The notes beneath the pieces were generated by a model. That model had not been told where the DNA came from, ran no database searches, and saw only the letters and a list, made by a program, of their open reading frames with translations. Of a DNA stretch of 64,000 nucleotides, positions 27,259-37,100 are shown piece after piece. A program made the translations under genes and the position numbers. Source of the stretch: Streptomyces sp. NBC_01275 (GTDB lineage Bacteria; Actinomycetota; Actinomycetes; Streptomycetales; Streptomycetaceae). Where the stretch lies: assembly GCF_026340655.1 (NCBI RefSeq), contig NZ_JAPEOZ010000001.1, positions 5,828,001-5,892,000 of the forward strand, written 5' to 3'. Position 1 is the stretch's first letter; each line of letters begins with the position of its first letter.

Positions 27259-28368
27259 GTGACCGACGCTTCGAACGTCACGGCCGCCGGCACGACCGCG
27301 CCGACCGTCCTGCCGACCGCCTTGCCGGTCGTCCTGTCGGTCGTCATACCCATGTACAACGAGGAAGAGGTACTTCCCGCGCTGGTCAGCAGGTTGCGCC
27401 CGGTTCTCGCCGATCTGGGGGCCGCCCTCGGGGCCGGCTACGAGGTGGTCGCCGTCGACGACGGCAGCACCGACCGCACCGCCGAGCTCCTCGCCGCCTT
27501 CCGGCTCGGCTGGCCCGAGCTCCGCGTGATCGGCCTGCGCCGCAACTCCGGCCACCAGGCCGCCCTCACCGCCGGCCTCGACCGGGCGGTCGGCGCATAC
27601 GTCGTGAGCATCGACGCCGACCTCCAGGACCCGCCCGAGAAGATCCCCGAGATGCTGGCGCTGGCCCGCGGCGAGGGACTCGACATCGTGTACGGCATCC
27701 GGGCCGACCGGGCCAGCGACACCGGGTTCAAGCGGTGGACGGCCGGCCTGTACTACCGCCTGGTCCGCCGCCTCGCCGGACCCTCCGTGCCCGCCCAGGC
27801 CGGTGACTTCCGGCTGCTGAGCCGGGCCGCCGTGGACGCCCTGAAGGCCCTGCCGGACCAGCAGCGCGTCTACCGCCTCCTCGTGCCCTGGCTGGGCTTC
27901 CCCAGCGGCCGGGTCACCTACGAGCGCGCCCCGCGCCCGGCGGGCCAGAGCAAGTACCCCCTCGGCCGGATGATCCGCCTGGCCGTCGACAGCGTCACCG
28001 GCTTCTCGGCGGCCCCCCTGCGCATCGCCACCTGGCTCGGCGGCTTCGCCTTCCTGGTCTGCCTGGGTCTGATGGCCTACACCCTGAGCGCCCACGCCCT
28101 GGAGCACACCGTCCCCGGCTGGACGTCCCTGTTCATCGGCGTCCTGTTCATCGGCGCGGTCCAGCTGATCTGCGTGGGTCTGCTCGGCGAGTACGTCGGC
28201 CGCATCTACACCGCCGTACAGAACAGACCGACGTACTTCGTCGGCCACGACACGGCGACGGCGACGGACGCCGCTTCTACGGACTTCGCCTCTACGGACG
28301 CCGCCCCCGACGGGTCCGCGTCGGCGGACGAGGGCCCTGTACCACACCAGCTCGGGCATCGCGGGTAA
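27259..28368 (+). CDS. polyprenyl-phosphate glycosyltransferase (GtrB/DPM1-like GT2)
   Basis: 369 residues from GTG at 27259 with GGGGGAAG upstream. The N-terminal GT-A domain has SVVIPMYNEEEVLP, VDDGSTDRTAELL and the metal-binding SIDADLQDPPEKIPEM. GDFRLLSRAAVDALK and YERAPRPAGQSKYPLGRM are typical of GtrB and dolichol-phosphate mannose synthases. Two C-terminal membrane helices (about 250-275 and 290-315) anchor it, followed by a low-complexity tail. It transfers a sugar from a nucleotide donor to a polyprenyl phosphate at the inner leaflet. It is a likely donor supplier for the divergent PIG-V-like enzyme. Confidence 0.88.
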   Translation: MTDASNVTAAGTTAPTVLPTALPVVLSVVIPMYNEEEVLPALVSRLRPVLADLGAALGAGYEVVAVDDGSTDRTAELLAAFRLGWPELRVIGLRRNSGHQAALTAGLDRAVGAYVVSIDADLQDPPEKIPEMLALARGEGLDIVYGIRADRASDTGFKRWTAGLYYRLVRRLAGPSVPAQAGDFRLLSRAAVDALKALPDQQRVYRLLVPWLGFPSGRVTYERAPRPAGQSKYPLGRMIRLAVDSVTGFSAAPLRIATWLGGFAFLVCLGLMAYTLSAHALEHTVPGWTSLFIGVLFIGAVQLICVGLLGEYVGRIYTAVQNRPTYFVGHDTATATDAASTDFASTDAAPDGSASADEGPVPHQLGHRG

Positions 28369-28410
28369 CCGCCGTCGCAACCCCCTCGTGTCGGCCGCGC
28401 GGCCCTTGTT

Positions 28411-28439
28411 TTGACCGGAGTGATTGCGCTGGGTACGCT
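28411..28439 (+). promoter_or_regulatory. rpsL (str operon) promoter
   Basis: TTGACC (28411-28416), a 17-base spacer and TACGCT (28434-28439) form a good vegetative-type promoter about 190 bases upstream of the rpsL start. The long leader contains the element shared with rpsJ. Confidence 0.7.
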
Positions 28440-28560
28440 CATACCTTGTGCCTGGGGTGTGCCCTGGCCCCCGTGCGTGTCTTCCCACCGCATACGGGGC
28501 CCGAGAGCGGCCACCGCAATCTGCGCCTTTTCCTGCCTCGCGGCGGGGGTTCGCGTGATT

Positions 28561-28585
28561 CGACACACCCGACCGCGTGGGTCGG
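28561..28585 (+). promoter_or_regulatory. rpsL leader element, identical to one before rpsJ
   Basis: A 25-base stretch identical to 39298-39322. It begins CGACACACC and its core CCGACC-GCGTG-GGTCGG forms a short hairpin. It is about 50 bases upstream of the rpsL start. It is probably an RNA element or processing site common to the two ribosomal operons. Confidence 0.7.
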
Positions 28586-28635
28586 CGATGTTCCAGGTTA
28601 GCTTCACCATTCGGCACACAGAAACCGGAGAAGTA

Positions 28636-29007
28636 GTGCCTACGATCCAGCAGCTGGTCCGGAAGGGCCGGCAGGACAAGGTCGAGAAGAACAAGACGCC
28701 CGCACTCGAGGGTTCGCCCCAGCGTCGCGGCGTCTGCACGCGTGTGTTCACGACCACCCCGAAGAAGCCGAACTCGGCCCTGCGTAAGGTCGCGCGTGTG
28801 CGTCTGACCAGCGGCATCGAGGTCACTGCTTACATTCCGGGTGAGGGACACAACCTGCAGGAGCACTCCATCGTGCTCGTGCGTGGTGGCCGTGTGAAGG
28901 ACCTGCCCGGTGTTCGCTACAAGATCATCCGCGGTTCCCTCGACACCCAGGGTGTCAAGAACCGCAAGCAGGCCCGCAGCCGCTACGGCGCCAAGAAGGA
29001 GAAGTAA
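28636..29007 (+). CDS. rpsL: 30S ribosomal protein S12
   Basis: 123 residues from GTG with CGGAGAAG upstream. S12 controls decoding accuracy at the A site. [12 protein letters not shown] puts Lys at position 43 and GGRVKDLPG puts Lys at 88 with Pro at 91: the wild-type state at the positions where streptomycin-resistance and antibiotic-overproduction mutations arise in Streptomyces. First gene of the str operon, 3 bases before rpsG. Unusually, its normal upstream neighbour rpoC is over 22 kb away because of the inserted genes. Confidence 0.99.
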   Translation: MPTIQQLVRKGRQDKVEKNKTPALEGSPQRRGVCTRVFTTTPKKPNSALRKVARVRLTSGIEVTAYIPGEGHNLQEHSIVLVRGGRVKDLPGVRYKIIRGSLDTQGVKNRKQARSRYGAKKEK

Positions 29008-29010
29008 ACA

Positions 29011-29481
29011 ATGCCTCGTAAGGGCCCTGCCCCGAAGCGCCCGGTCATCATCGACCCGGTCTACGGTTCTCCTCTTGTCACGTCGCTCATCAACAAGGTG
29101 CTGCTGAACGGCAAGCGCTCCACCGCCGAGCGCATCGTCTACGGCGCCATGGAGGGCCTGCGCGAGAAGACCGGCAACGACCCGGTCATCACGCTGAAGC
29201 GCGCTCTCGAGAACATCAAGCCGACCATCGAGGTCAAGTCCCGCCGTGTCGGTGGCGCGACCTACCAGGTCCCGATCGAGGTCAAGCCCGGCCGCGCGAG
29301 CACCCTCGCTCTGCGCTGGCTCGTCGGCTACTCCCGCGCCCGTCGCGAGAAGACCATGACCGAGCGCCTGCTCAACGAGCTTCTCGACGCGTCCAACGGC
29401 CTCGGCGCCGCTGTGAAGAAGCGCGAGGACACCCACAAGATGGCCGAGTCCAACAAGGCCTTCGCGCACTACCGCTGGTAG
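29011..29481 (+). CDS. rpsG: 30S ribosomal protein S7
   Basis: 156 residues, normal length. S7 nucleates assembly of the 30S head and lines the E site. Typical segments include [32 protein letters not shown] and [15 protein letters not shown] at the C-terminus. In many bacteria S7 represses translation of its own operon. It lies between rpsL and fusA with 39 bases to the latter. Confidence 0.99.
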   Translation: MPRKGPAPKRPVIIDPVYGSPLVTSLINKVLLNGKRSTAERIVYGAMEGLREKTGNDPVITLKRALENIKPTIEVKSRRVGGATYQVPIEVKPGRASTLALRWLVGYSRARREKTMTERLLNELLDASNGLGAAVKKREDTHKMAESNKAFAHYRW

Positions 29482-29520
29482 TCGCTACCCACATCGAGAC
29501 CGAGAGAAGACGAAAGCCTT

Positions 29521-31647
29521 ATGGCTACCACTTCACTTGACCTGGCCAAGGTCCGCAACATCGGGATCATGGCCCACATCGACGCGGGCAAGACGACCAC
29601 CACCGAGCGGATCCTGTTCTACACCGGCGTCTCCTACAAGATCGGTGAGGTCCACGACGGCGCCGCCACGATGGACTGGATGGAGCAGGAGCAGGAGCGT
29701 GGCATCACGATCACCTCTGCTGCCACCACCTGTCACTGGCCGCTTGCCGACGTCGACCACACCATCAACATCATCGACACCCCGGGCCACGTCGACTTCA
29801 CCGTCGAGGTGGAGCGTTCCCTTCGTGTGCTCGACGGCGCTGTGACGGTGTTCGACGGTGTCGCAGGTGTCGAGCCCCAGTCCGAGACCGTGTGGCGTCA
29901 GGCGGACCGCTACGGCGTCCCGCGCATCTGCTTCGTCAACAAGCTCGACCGGACCGGCGCCGAGTTCCACCGCTGCGTCGACATGATCAGCAACCGCCTG
30001 GGCGCGACGCCGATCGTCATGCAGCTCCCGATCGGTGCCGAGGCCGACTTCAAGGGCGTCGTCGACCTGGTCACGATGAAGGCCTTCGTGTGGTCCGCCG
30101 AGGCGGAGAAGGGCGAGATGTACGACGTGGTCGACATCCCGGCCACCCACACCGAGGCTGCCGAGGAGTACCGCGGCAAGCTCGTCGAGACCGTCGCCGA
30201 GAACGACGACGAGATCATGGAGCTGTACCTGGAGGGCCAGGAGCCCTCGGTGGAGCAGCTGTACGCCGCGATCCGTCGTATCACCATCGCGTCCGGCAAG
30301 TCCCAGGACGTCACGGTCACCCCCGTGTTCTGCGGTACCGCGTTCAAGAACAAGGGCGTTCAGCCCCTGCTCGACGCGGTCGTGCGCTACCTCCCCTCCC
30401 CGCTCGACGTCGAGGCCATCGAAGGCCACGCCGTGAACGACCCGGAGGAGATCGTCAAGCGCAAGCCGTCCGACGACGAGCCGCTGTCCGCGCTGGCGTT
30501 CAAGATCATGAGCGACCCGCACCTCGGCAAGCTCACCTTCGTCCGGGTCTACTCGGGCCGCCTGGAGTCCGGCACCGCCGTGCTGAACTCCGTCAAGGGC
30601 AAGAAGGAGCGCATCGGCAAGATCTACCGCATGCACGCGAACAAGCGTGAGGAGATCGCGGCGGTCGGCGCCGGCGACATCGTCGCCGTCATGGGTCTGA
30701 AGCAGACCACGACCGGCGAGACGCTGTGCGACGACAAGAACCCGGTGATCCTGGAGTCCATGGACTTCCCGGCGCCGGTCATCCAGGTCGCCATCGAGCC
30801 CAAGTCGAAGGGCGACCAGGAGAAGCTGGGCATCGCGATCCAGCGCCTGGCCGAGGAGGACCCGTCGTTCCAGGTCCACTCGGACGAGGAGACCGGCCAG
30901 ACCATCATCGGTGGCATGGGCGAGCTGCACCTCGAGGTGCTGGTCGACCGTATGCGCCGTGAGTTCAAGGTCGAGGCCAACGTCGGCAAGCCGCAGGTCG
31001 CCTACCGTGAGACCATCCGCAAGGCGGTCGACCGGGTCGACTACACGCACAAGAAGCAGACTGGTGGAACCGGCCAGTTCGCCAAGGTGCAGATCGCGAT
31101 CGAGCCGATCGAGGGCGGCGACGCCTCGTACGAGTTCGTGAACAAGGTCACCGGTGGCCGTATCCCGAAGGAGTACATCCCCTCGGTGGACGCCGGTGCG
31201 CAGGAGGCCATGCAGTTCGGCATCCTCGCGGGCTACGAGATGACGGGCGTCCGCGTCACGCTTCTCGACGGTGGCTACCACGAGGTCGACTCCTCCGAGC
31301 TCGCCTTCAAGATCGCCGGTTCGCAGGCGTTCAAGGAGGCCGCGCGCAAGGCCAGCCCCGTGCTGCTCGAGCCGATGATGGCCGTCGAGGTCACCACGCC
31401 CGAGGACTACATGGGCGAGGTCATCGGCGACATCAACTCCCGCCGTGGCCAGATCCAGGCCATGGAGGAGCGTGCCGGCGCCCGCGTCGTGAAGGGCCTC
31501 GTGCCCCTCTCGGAGATGTTCGGCTACGTCGGAGACCTCCGCAGCAAGACCTCGGGTCGCGCAAGCTACTCGATGCAGTTCGACTCCTACGCCGAGGTTC
31601 CGAGGAACGTCGCCGAGGAGATCATCGCGAAGGCCAAGGGCGAGTAA
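29521..31647 (+). CDS. fusA: elongation factor G
   Basis: 708 residues. GTPase that drives translocation. G1 is [14 protein letters not shown], with [17 protein letters not shown] (G3) and NKLDRTGA (G4). Domains II-V follow, including [27 protein letters not shown] in domain IV. The ATG is preceded by GAGAGAAGACG. It is the third gene of the str operon. The fusidic-acid contact region shows no obvious change. Confidence 0.99.
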   Translation: MATTSLDLAKVRNIGIMAHIDAGKTTTTERILFYTGVSYKIGEVHDGAATMDWMEQEQERGITITSAATTCHWPLADVDHTINIIDTPGHVDFTVEVERSLRVLDGAVTVFDGVAGVEPQSETVWRQADRYGVPRICFVNKLDRTGAEFHRCVDMISNRLGATPIVMQLPIGAEADFKGVVDLVTMKAFVWSAEAEKGEMYDVVDIPATHTEAAEEYRGKLVETVAENDDEIMELYLEGQEPSVEQLYAAIRRITIASGKSQDVTVTPVFCGTAFKNKGVQPLLDAVVRYLPSPLDVEAIEGHAVNDPEEIVKRKPSDDEPLSALAFKIMSDPHLGKLTFVRVYSGRLESGTAVLNSVKGKKERIGKIYRMHANKREEIAAVGAGDIVAVMGLKQTTTGETLCDDKNPVILESMDFPAPVIQVAIEPKSKGDQEKLGIAIQRLAEEDPSFQVHSDEETGQTIIGGMGELHLEVLVDRMRREFKVEANVGKPQVAYRETIRKAVDRVDYTHKKQTGGTGQFAKVQIAIEPIEGGDASYEFVNKVTGGRIPKEYIPSVDAGAQEAMQFGILAGYEMTGVRVTLLDGGYHEVDSSELAFKIAGSQAFKEAARKASPVLLEPMMAVEVTTPEDYMGEVIGDINSRRGQIQAMEERAGARVVKGLVPLSEMFGYVGDLRSKTSGRASYSMQFDSYAEVPRNVAEEIIAKAKGE

Positions 31648-31690
31648 CGCACTCCGTTTGCACGCCGTAGGCTTGACTCCGGAGCCTCTC

Positions 31691-31724
31691 GGGGCAAACG
31701 CCCGCATTGCGGGATGTTTGCCCC
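31691..31724 (+). promoter_or_regulatory. hairpin in the fusA-tuf gap
   Basis: A nested stem: outer GGGGCAAAC pairs with GTTTGCCCC, inner CCCGC pairs with GCGGG round ATT. It lies 43 bases after fusA and 78 bases before tuf. It may be an attenuator, a processing site or a leader structure; there is no U-run directly after it. A TTGACT hexamer (31673-31678) just upstream could be part of a tuf promoter. Confidence 0.55.
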
Positions 31725-31801
31725 TGGGCCCGGGCTTTCCAGCAAAGATCACCTGGCGCCGATGAGTAAGGCGTACAGAACCACTCCGTAGGAGGACCCC
31801 A

Positions 31802-32995
<1,194 letters not shown>

Positions 32996-33056
32996 TTCTT
33001 GGCCGATCGACCCGGTAGCTCCAGCATGAGCTTCCGCTCTCGCTGAGCACCTGAGA

Positions 33057-33086
33057 GGGCCCGTACGACTCCGGTCGTACGGGCCC
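33057..33086 (+). terminator. tuf terminator
   Basis: A perfect 13-bp stem, GGGCCCGTACGAC with GTCGTACGGGCCC, loop TCCG, then TTTCGC. It ends the str operon. The rest of the 309-base gap to the acyltransferase gene (33087-33304) shows no further clear feature. Confidence 0.93.
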
Positions 33087-33304
33087 TTTCGCATGCCCGC
33101 ACACCGGTGCGGCCGGGGCGGGCGTCGGGGCAGGTGAAGTCTGGGCGAACCCTGTGCGGCGGGGCCGCGACGCGCCGACGAGCGATCGGTCAAGCTTGCG
33201 AGGCTCGTGCGTGGATTGCACCTGTCTGCTCCCTGTGCGGTGGTTGTGGCGGCCGTAGTCTGATCGGCCGGTGCCCATCGGGCGGACCGGACCCACCGAC
33301 GAGG

Positions 33305-34477
33305 ATGACTGGCTTGGCTCTCACACGCGGTGCGCAGCCGCTGCCCCCGCTCACCGCACTGCCCCACCCGGCCGCCGGCCCCGCCCGGCCGGGACGCGAG
33401 CGCTCCCGCCGCCTCTACGCCGTGGACGGCATCCGCCTCCTCGCGGCCCTCATGGTCGCCCTGCACCACTACGCCGGCACCCGCCGCGTCAACCAGCCGC
33501 ACAACCTCATCTGGGACCGCCCGGTCTCCGACATCATGCCGACGGTGTTCCACGTCGCGACCTACGGCTGGATCGGCGTCGAGATCTTCTTCGTGATCAG
33601 CGGCTTCGTGATCTGCATGTCGTGCTGGGGCCGGACCCCGCGCCAGTTCTTCGTGTCCCGGGTCATCCGCCTCTACCCGGCCTACTGGTTCGCGGTCCTC
33701 TTCACCACCGCCGTGCTGGCGGCGGCGCCGGGCGTCTGGGAACGCCTGCGCCTACGGGACGTACTCCTCAACCTGACGATGCTCCAGTCCGGTTCGGGCG
33801 TCCAGAACGTCGACGGCGTCTACTGGACCCTCTGGTCGGAGCTGCGCTTCTACCTGCTCTTCCTGGCGGTGGTCGCCACGGGCCTGACCTACCGCAAGGT
33901 GGTCGTCTTCTGCTGCGCATGGGGCGCGGCGGCGATGCTGGCGCCGGTGTCGAAGTGGCCTCTCCTGGAACTGATCGCCAACCCGGAGGGGGCCTGGTAC
34001 TTCATCGCGGGCCTCGCCCTCTACCTGATGCACCGCTTCGGCCAGGACGTTCTGTTGTGGGGGATCCTCGCGATGTCCTGGCTGATGGCTCAGAAGGAAC
34101 TGGGCACCCGGATAGACGAGGTCGAACACGTGTCGAGCTGGCGAGGAGCGGTGCTGATCTTCACGGCGTTCCTGCTGCTCATGGTCTCTGTCGCCCTCGG
34201 CCACACGGACCGCATCCGCTGGCGCTGGCTGGCGACGGCGGGAAGCCTGACGTATCCCCTCTACCTGATGCACTACGCGGCGGGTACGGCGGTCATCAGC
34301 CGCCTGCGCGACGAGATGGACCCCCGGCTGCTGGTGGCGGCGGTCCTGACCGGCTTCCTGCTGCTGAGCTGGGCGGTTCACCGGTGGGTGGAGCGGCCGC
34401 TGGCGGGGGCGGTGAAGCGGGGGTTGGAGGGGGCGTTCGGGCGGGTGCGGGGGGTTGGGCAGGGGGCCCGGGGTTGA
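33305..34477 (+). CDS. acyltransferase family 3 membrane protein
   Basis: 390 residues with about ten membrane segments. [21 protein letters not shown] carries the R/H pattern of OafA/YrhL-type acyltransferases, followed by [12 protein letters not shown] and [17 protein letters not shown]. The C-terminal [14 protein letters not shown] and [10 protein letters not shown] are also typical. These enzymes O-acylate surface polysaccharides or metabolites. The ATG at 33305 is very close to its GAGG; the in-frame TTG at 33314 with GAGGA 8 bases upstream may be the true start. First gene of the accessory island between tuf and rpsJ. Confidence 0.88.
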   Translation: MTGLALTRGAQPLPPLTALPHPAAGPARPGRERSRRLYAVDGIRLLAALMVALHHYAGTRRVNQPHNLIWDRPVSDIMPTVFHVATYGWIGVEIFFVISGFVICMSCWGRTPRQFFVSRVIRLYPAYWFAVLFTTAVLAAAPGVWERLRLRDVLLNLTMLQSGSGVQNVDGVYWTLWSELRFYLLFLAVVATGLTYRKVVVFCCAWGAAAMLAPVSKWPLLELIANPEGAWYFIAGLALYLMHRFGQDVLLWGILAMSWLMAQKELGTRIDEVEHVSSWRGAVLIFTAFLLLMVSVALGHTDRIRWRWLATAGSLTYPLYLMHYAAGTAVISRLRDEMDPRLLVAAVLTGFLLLSWAVHRWVERPLAGAVKRGLEGAFGRVRGVGQGARG

Positions 34478-34491
34478 TCGGGCGGGGTGGT

Positions 34492-34749
34492 TCAGAACCC
34501 CAGGTGGGTTATCTGCACGATGTAGACGCGTTCGCTCCGCACGACGACCTGGTAACTGAACATGCCGCCCGGGACGATGATGTCGTGGCCCGTCGGGTCG
34601 ACGTCCTCGTGAGCCCGGCCATGGACGTGAAGAGCTTCAGCCGCCCTGACCAGCTCATCGGCCCTGAGCTCCACCGCGGCGAGGAAGTCCGGAGGCGCGG
34701 TACGGGCGGCTTCTTCGGCTCCGAACGCGTACTCCCACTTCCAGCTCAC
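34492..34749 (-). CDS. small RelE/ParE-like putative toxin
   Basis: 85 residues, ATG overlapping the stop of the upstream 115-residue gene (ATGA). The N-terminal helices (FGAEEAARTAPPDFLAAVELRADELVRAAEAL) and the C-terminal beta strands (MFSYQVVVRSERVYIVQITHL) have the size and order of the RelE/ParE fold. Together with its partner this looks like a type II toxin-antitoxin pair with the antitoxin gene first. Catalytic residues cannot be assigned with certainty. Confidence 0.6.
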   Translation of the reverse strand: MSWKWEYAFGAEEAARTAPPDFLAAVELRADELVRAAEALHVHGRAHEDVDPTGHDIIVPGGMFSYQVVVRSERVYIVQITHLGF

Positions 34750-35093
34750 TCGCGCACGGCCTTCATCGCCTCGTCGAGAACCGCACTCAGTTCGCGAAGG
34801 GCTTCCCGGGCGACGGCCGGATCCTCGTGCTCCAGGTTGTTCTCCGCCTGTGTATAGCGGACTGCCAGGTCAGGGCGTCGTGCGATCTCGATGTCCCTGG
34901 CCCAGGACAGGACCCAGCTCTGGACCGGACTGAGGGACTGCCACTCGACCGCCTTGGCGAAGGCCTCGTCCTTCATGGCCTGCATCTCGTCCAGGCGGCC
35001 TGGAGCTATGAGGGCGAGTGCTGCACGCAGAGCATCAGGAGTCAGTTCAGGACGCGGGATCAGCTCGTGTCCGTGGTTGGCCTGAGTGCTCAT
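34746..35093 (-). CDS. DUF6247-like putative antitoxin/partner
   Basis: 115 residues from ATG with GGAGGA upstream. TPDALRAALALIAPGRLDEMQAMKDEAFAKA resembles actinobacterial DUF6247-type proteins, which often precede a RelE-like gene. The C-terminus is acidic and helical (NNLEHEDPAVAREALRELSAVLDEAM). Translational coupling to the 85-residue gene supports a two-component module. The family name is a recollection, not a search result. Confidence 0.6.
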   Translation of the reverse strand: MSTQANHGHELIPRPELTPDALRAALALIAPGRLDEMQAMKDEAFAKAVEWQSLSPVQSWVLSWARDIEIARRPDLAVRYTQAENNLEHEDPAVAREALRELSAVLDEAMKAVRE

Positions 35094-35176
35094 GGTGTCC
35101 TCCAGGGGATGCCCAAGCCAGAGTATCCGTCCGGGGTGACAGGACAGCGGGGCGCGAGGAAGACGGGAGGCAGGCA

Positions 35177-36035
35177 TCAGGCGGCCCCGGGCCCGGGGGC
35201 CCGGCAGTCGCGGCAGAGGCCTGGTTCCGGGGCGTGGAAGGCACGGTCGCAGCCGTCGCAGTTCTGGAGGCGGGTGCGGGGCGGTGGGGGAGAGGGCGGG
35301 GGCCGGAAGGGAGGTGGGGGCGGTAGGTCGGCGGCGAGACGGTGGGCCAGGAGGGCGGCTGGGCGGCGTAGGTCCTCGCGAGGGAGGTCCGCCGTCAGGG
35401 CCTGGCGTAGGGCGACGGGGCCGACGTCCCGCTCCAGCCAGGCCGCGACTCCCGGGCGCGAGGTGGGCCGTGTCGAGGGCGGAGAGCAGGAGGCGGGGGT
35501 CGTGGCGGCGCAGGCCGGCGAGCACGTCGGTGGCCGTCTGGAGGAGCTCCGGGGCCGGGTACGCGGGCTGCGGCACGGCCGGGAGCGCCTTGCGGGGAGC
35601 CGGGCGTCGCTTCGGGGCGGGGGCGGGCCTGGGGTGGTCTTCTGCGGTCCCGCGGTGGCCTGGCCGGTTGCAGGAGATCGTGCGGGTGACAATCCGGCCG
35701 CCGGGGATGCGTTCGCGTTCGCGGCGCAGGTAGCCGTGGGTTTCCAGTTCGCGCAGGGCGGCGGCGATCCGGGTCGTGCCCTCGGGGAAGCGGGCGGCGA
35801 GGGTCTTGATGTCGACGGGGGTGTTGGCCGGGATGGACTGGATGTACACACCGAGTCCGATGGCGAGTCCGGACAGCTCCGGGTGCTGGGCGAGGTGGTT
35901 GCCGATCACCGTGAAGTGGGTGGTGTGGCGGACGTTGTCGTGGACGACGCCGGAATGGGGCCCCCTGCGAGGGTGGTTTTTGCCCGGGATACGGGACTGG
36001 GGGCGCGGGGGCGCGCTAGGGTTTTCTGTGTCCAT
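35177..36035 (-). pseudogene. frameshifted winged-HTH (replication/regulator-like) gene
   Basis: The first part reads MDTENPSAPPRPQSRIPGKN, then HTTHFTVIGNHLAQHPELSGLAIGLGVYIQ and IKTLAARFPEGTTRIAAALRELETHGYLRRERE (a winged HTH), up to DTAHLAP. The homologous continuation GVAAWLERDVGPVALRQALTADL and the zinc-like end LQNCDGCDRAFHAPEPGLCRDC lie in another frame. One extra G in the CCCGGG run near 35450-35456 explains the break. It is either a recent null mutation or a sequencing error. Alternative in-frame starts exist at 36068 and 36176; a 14-base duplication (AGCTTCCCGATGGA) precedes two of them. Confidence 0.7.
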
Positions 36036-36207
36036 CGGGAAGCTCTTTTCTTCCTCGTGGGCGTCCATCGGGAAGCTTTGCACTTCCTCGGTGGTTAGGC
36101 CCTCGCACTGGGATGCCAGTCCCTGCGGGGGCCGTCGCTTTTTCTGCGGCTGTTGTGCTGAGAGTAGGGCAGGCAACCCGTCCCGAATCCAGCCCAGTTG
36201 GGCATAT

Positions 36208-36450
36208 TCACTCGCGGGAGTGAGTTTGCGCTGTGGGCGGGAGGGGTGGGGCTTGGTGGGGTTCTTTCACCCCGGTGGTCCTTTGGAAAAGACCGCCCCC
36301 GCCACCGAAACACGACTTCGCGGGTTCCGGTGAAACCCGCACTTCGGCCCACACCGTCTTGCGTGGACGCCGCCCCTCCGCTACTCCCCAACGGTCGGCG
36401 AGCGTGTCCACGAGCAGCAGCCCCCGGCCCGATTCGCCCTCCGGGTTCAT
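36208..36450 (-). pseudogene. C-terminal remnant of an RsbW/anti-sigma-like ATP-binding gene
   Basis: The minus strand encodes GESGRGLLLVDTLADRWGV followed by RKTVWAEV, the G2 box and end of the HATPase_c-type regulators that in Streptomyces are divergently paired with XRE-DUF5753 and DUF397 genes. The N-terminal half with the N box is absent. Translation then runs to a stop at 36208. The remnant abuts the DUF5753 remnant on the other strand. Confidence 0.65.
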
Positions 36451-36850
36451 CACCGCTCGTGTGGGACGCAAGTCCGTGTTCGAACGGGACCCCATGCCAG
36501 AACTCGGGTTCATCCTGGAAGAGTGGACGCTACGACGTCCGTTCGGCGGGAGGGCGACATTGCGCAGGCAGCTCGAACACCTGCTGGAGACAGGGCGGTT
36601 GCGGAACGTCGAGCTTCAGGTGATGCCGATGGATCGCGAGGAACATGCGGGGCTGGCTGGTGGCATCGAGGTGCTGAAGTTCGGAGACGGCTCCGCTCTT
36701 GGGCGTTCGCCGGCGGTGGCCAACGGCCGGGCGGTATCCGACCTGAAGCAGCTCCGTATCCTTGAACTGCGGTATGGCATCATCCGAGCTCAGGCGCTCA
36801 CTCCACGTGAGTCGTTGGCCTTCGTCGAGCAACTGCTGGGGGATACATGA
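36446..36850 (+). pseudogene. DUF5753 regulator lacking its HTH domain
   Basis: About 134 codons of the DUF5753 ligand domain are recognisable (RVGRKSVFERDPMPELGFIL, RRQLEHLLETGRLRNVELQVMP, VSDLKQLRILELRYGIIRAQAL). The N-terminal XRE domain that normally precedes it is missing. The open frame extends leftwards only through antisense of the ATP-binding remnant. The stop overlaps the DUF397 start (ATGA), the standard pairing. The truncated domain may still be expressed but could not bind DNA by itself. Confidence 0.72.
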
Positions 36851-37032
36851 TCCGGGACCTGGTGTGGTTCAAGAGCAGCTACAGCAGCAGCTCCGAGGGC
36901 GACTCCTGCATCGAAATCGCCACCACCCCCGTCGCCATCCACGTCCGTGACTCCAAGGTCGCCGACGGCCCCACCTTCAACGTCGCCTCGGCCGCATGGA
37001 CGGAATTCGTGGCCCACGCCTCAGACCGTTAG
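36847..37032 (+). CDS. DUF397 protein
   Basis: 61 residues, intact: VWFKSSYSSSSEGDSCIEIA, HVRDSKVADGPTFNVASAAWTEFV. DUF397 proteins are small partners of XRE-DUF5753 regulators and have been described as toxin- or antitoxin-like in the Streptomyces Scr1-type system. Here the regulator partner has lost its HTH, so the gene may be an orphan relic. Confidence 0.88.
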   Translation: MIRDLVWFKSSYSSSSEGDSCIEIATTPVAIHVRDSKVADGPTFNVASAAWTEFVAHASDR

Positions 37033-37100
37033 ACGGCCCGAGCGCGTTGCTGCTTAGCTGGGTGGTGATCGTGACCCGCGGCCGGTGAGAGAGGTGCCTG

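Noticed and set aside
28636..29007. Streptomycin-resistance allele in rpsL
   Set aside because: Positions 43 and 88 are both Lys and position 91 is Pro, the wild-type state.
36233..36445. N-terminal part of the open frame leading into the DUF5753 domain
   Set aside because: It reads antisense to the ATP-binding remnant and has no HTH. It is not a genuine N-terminal domain.
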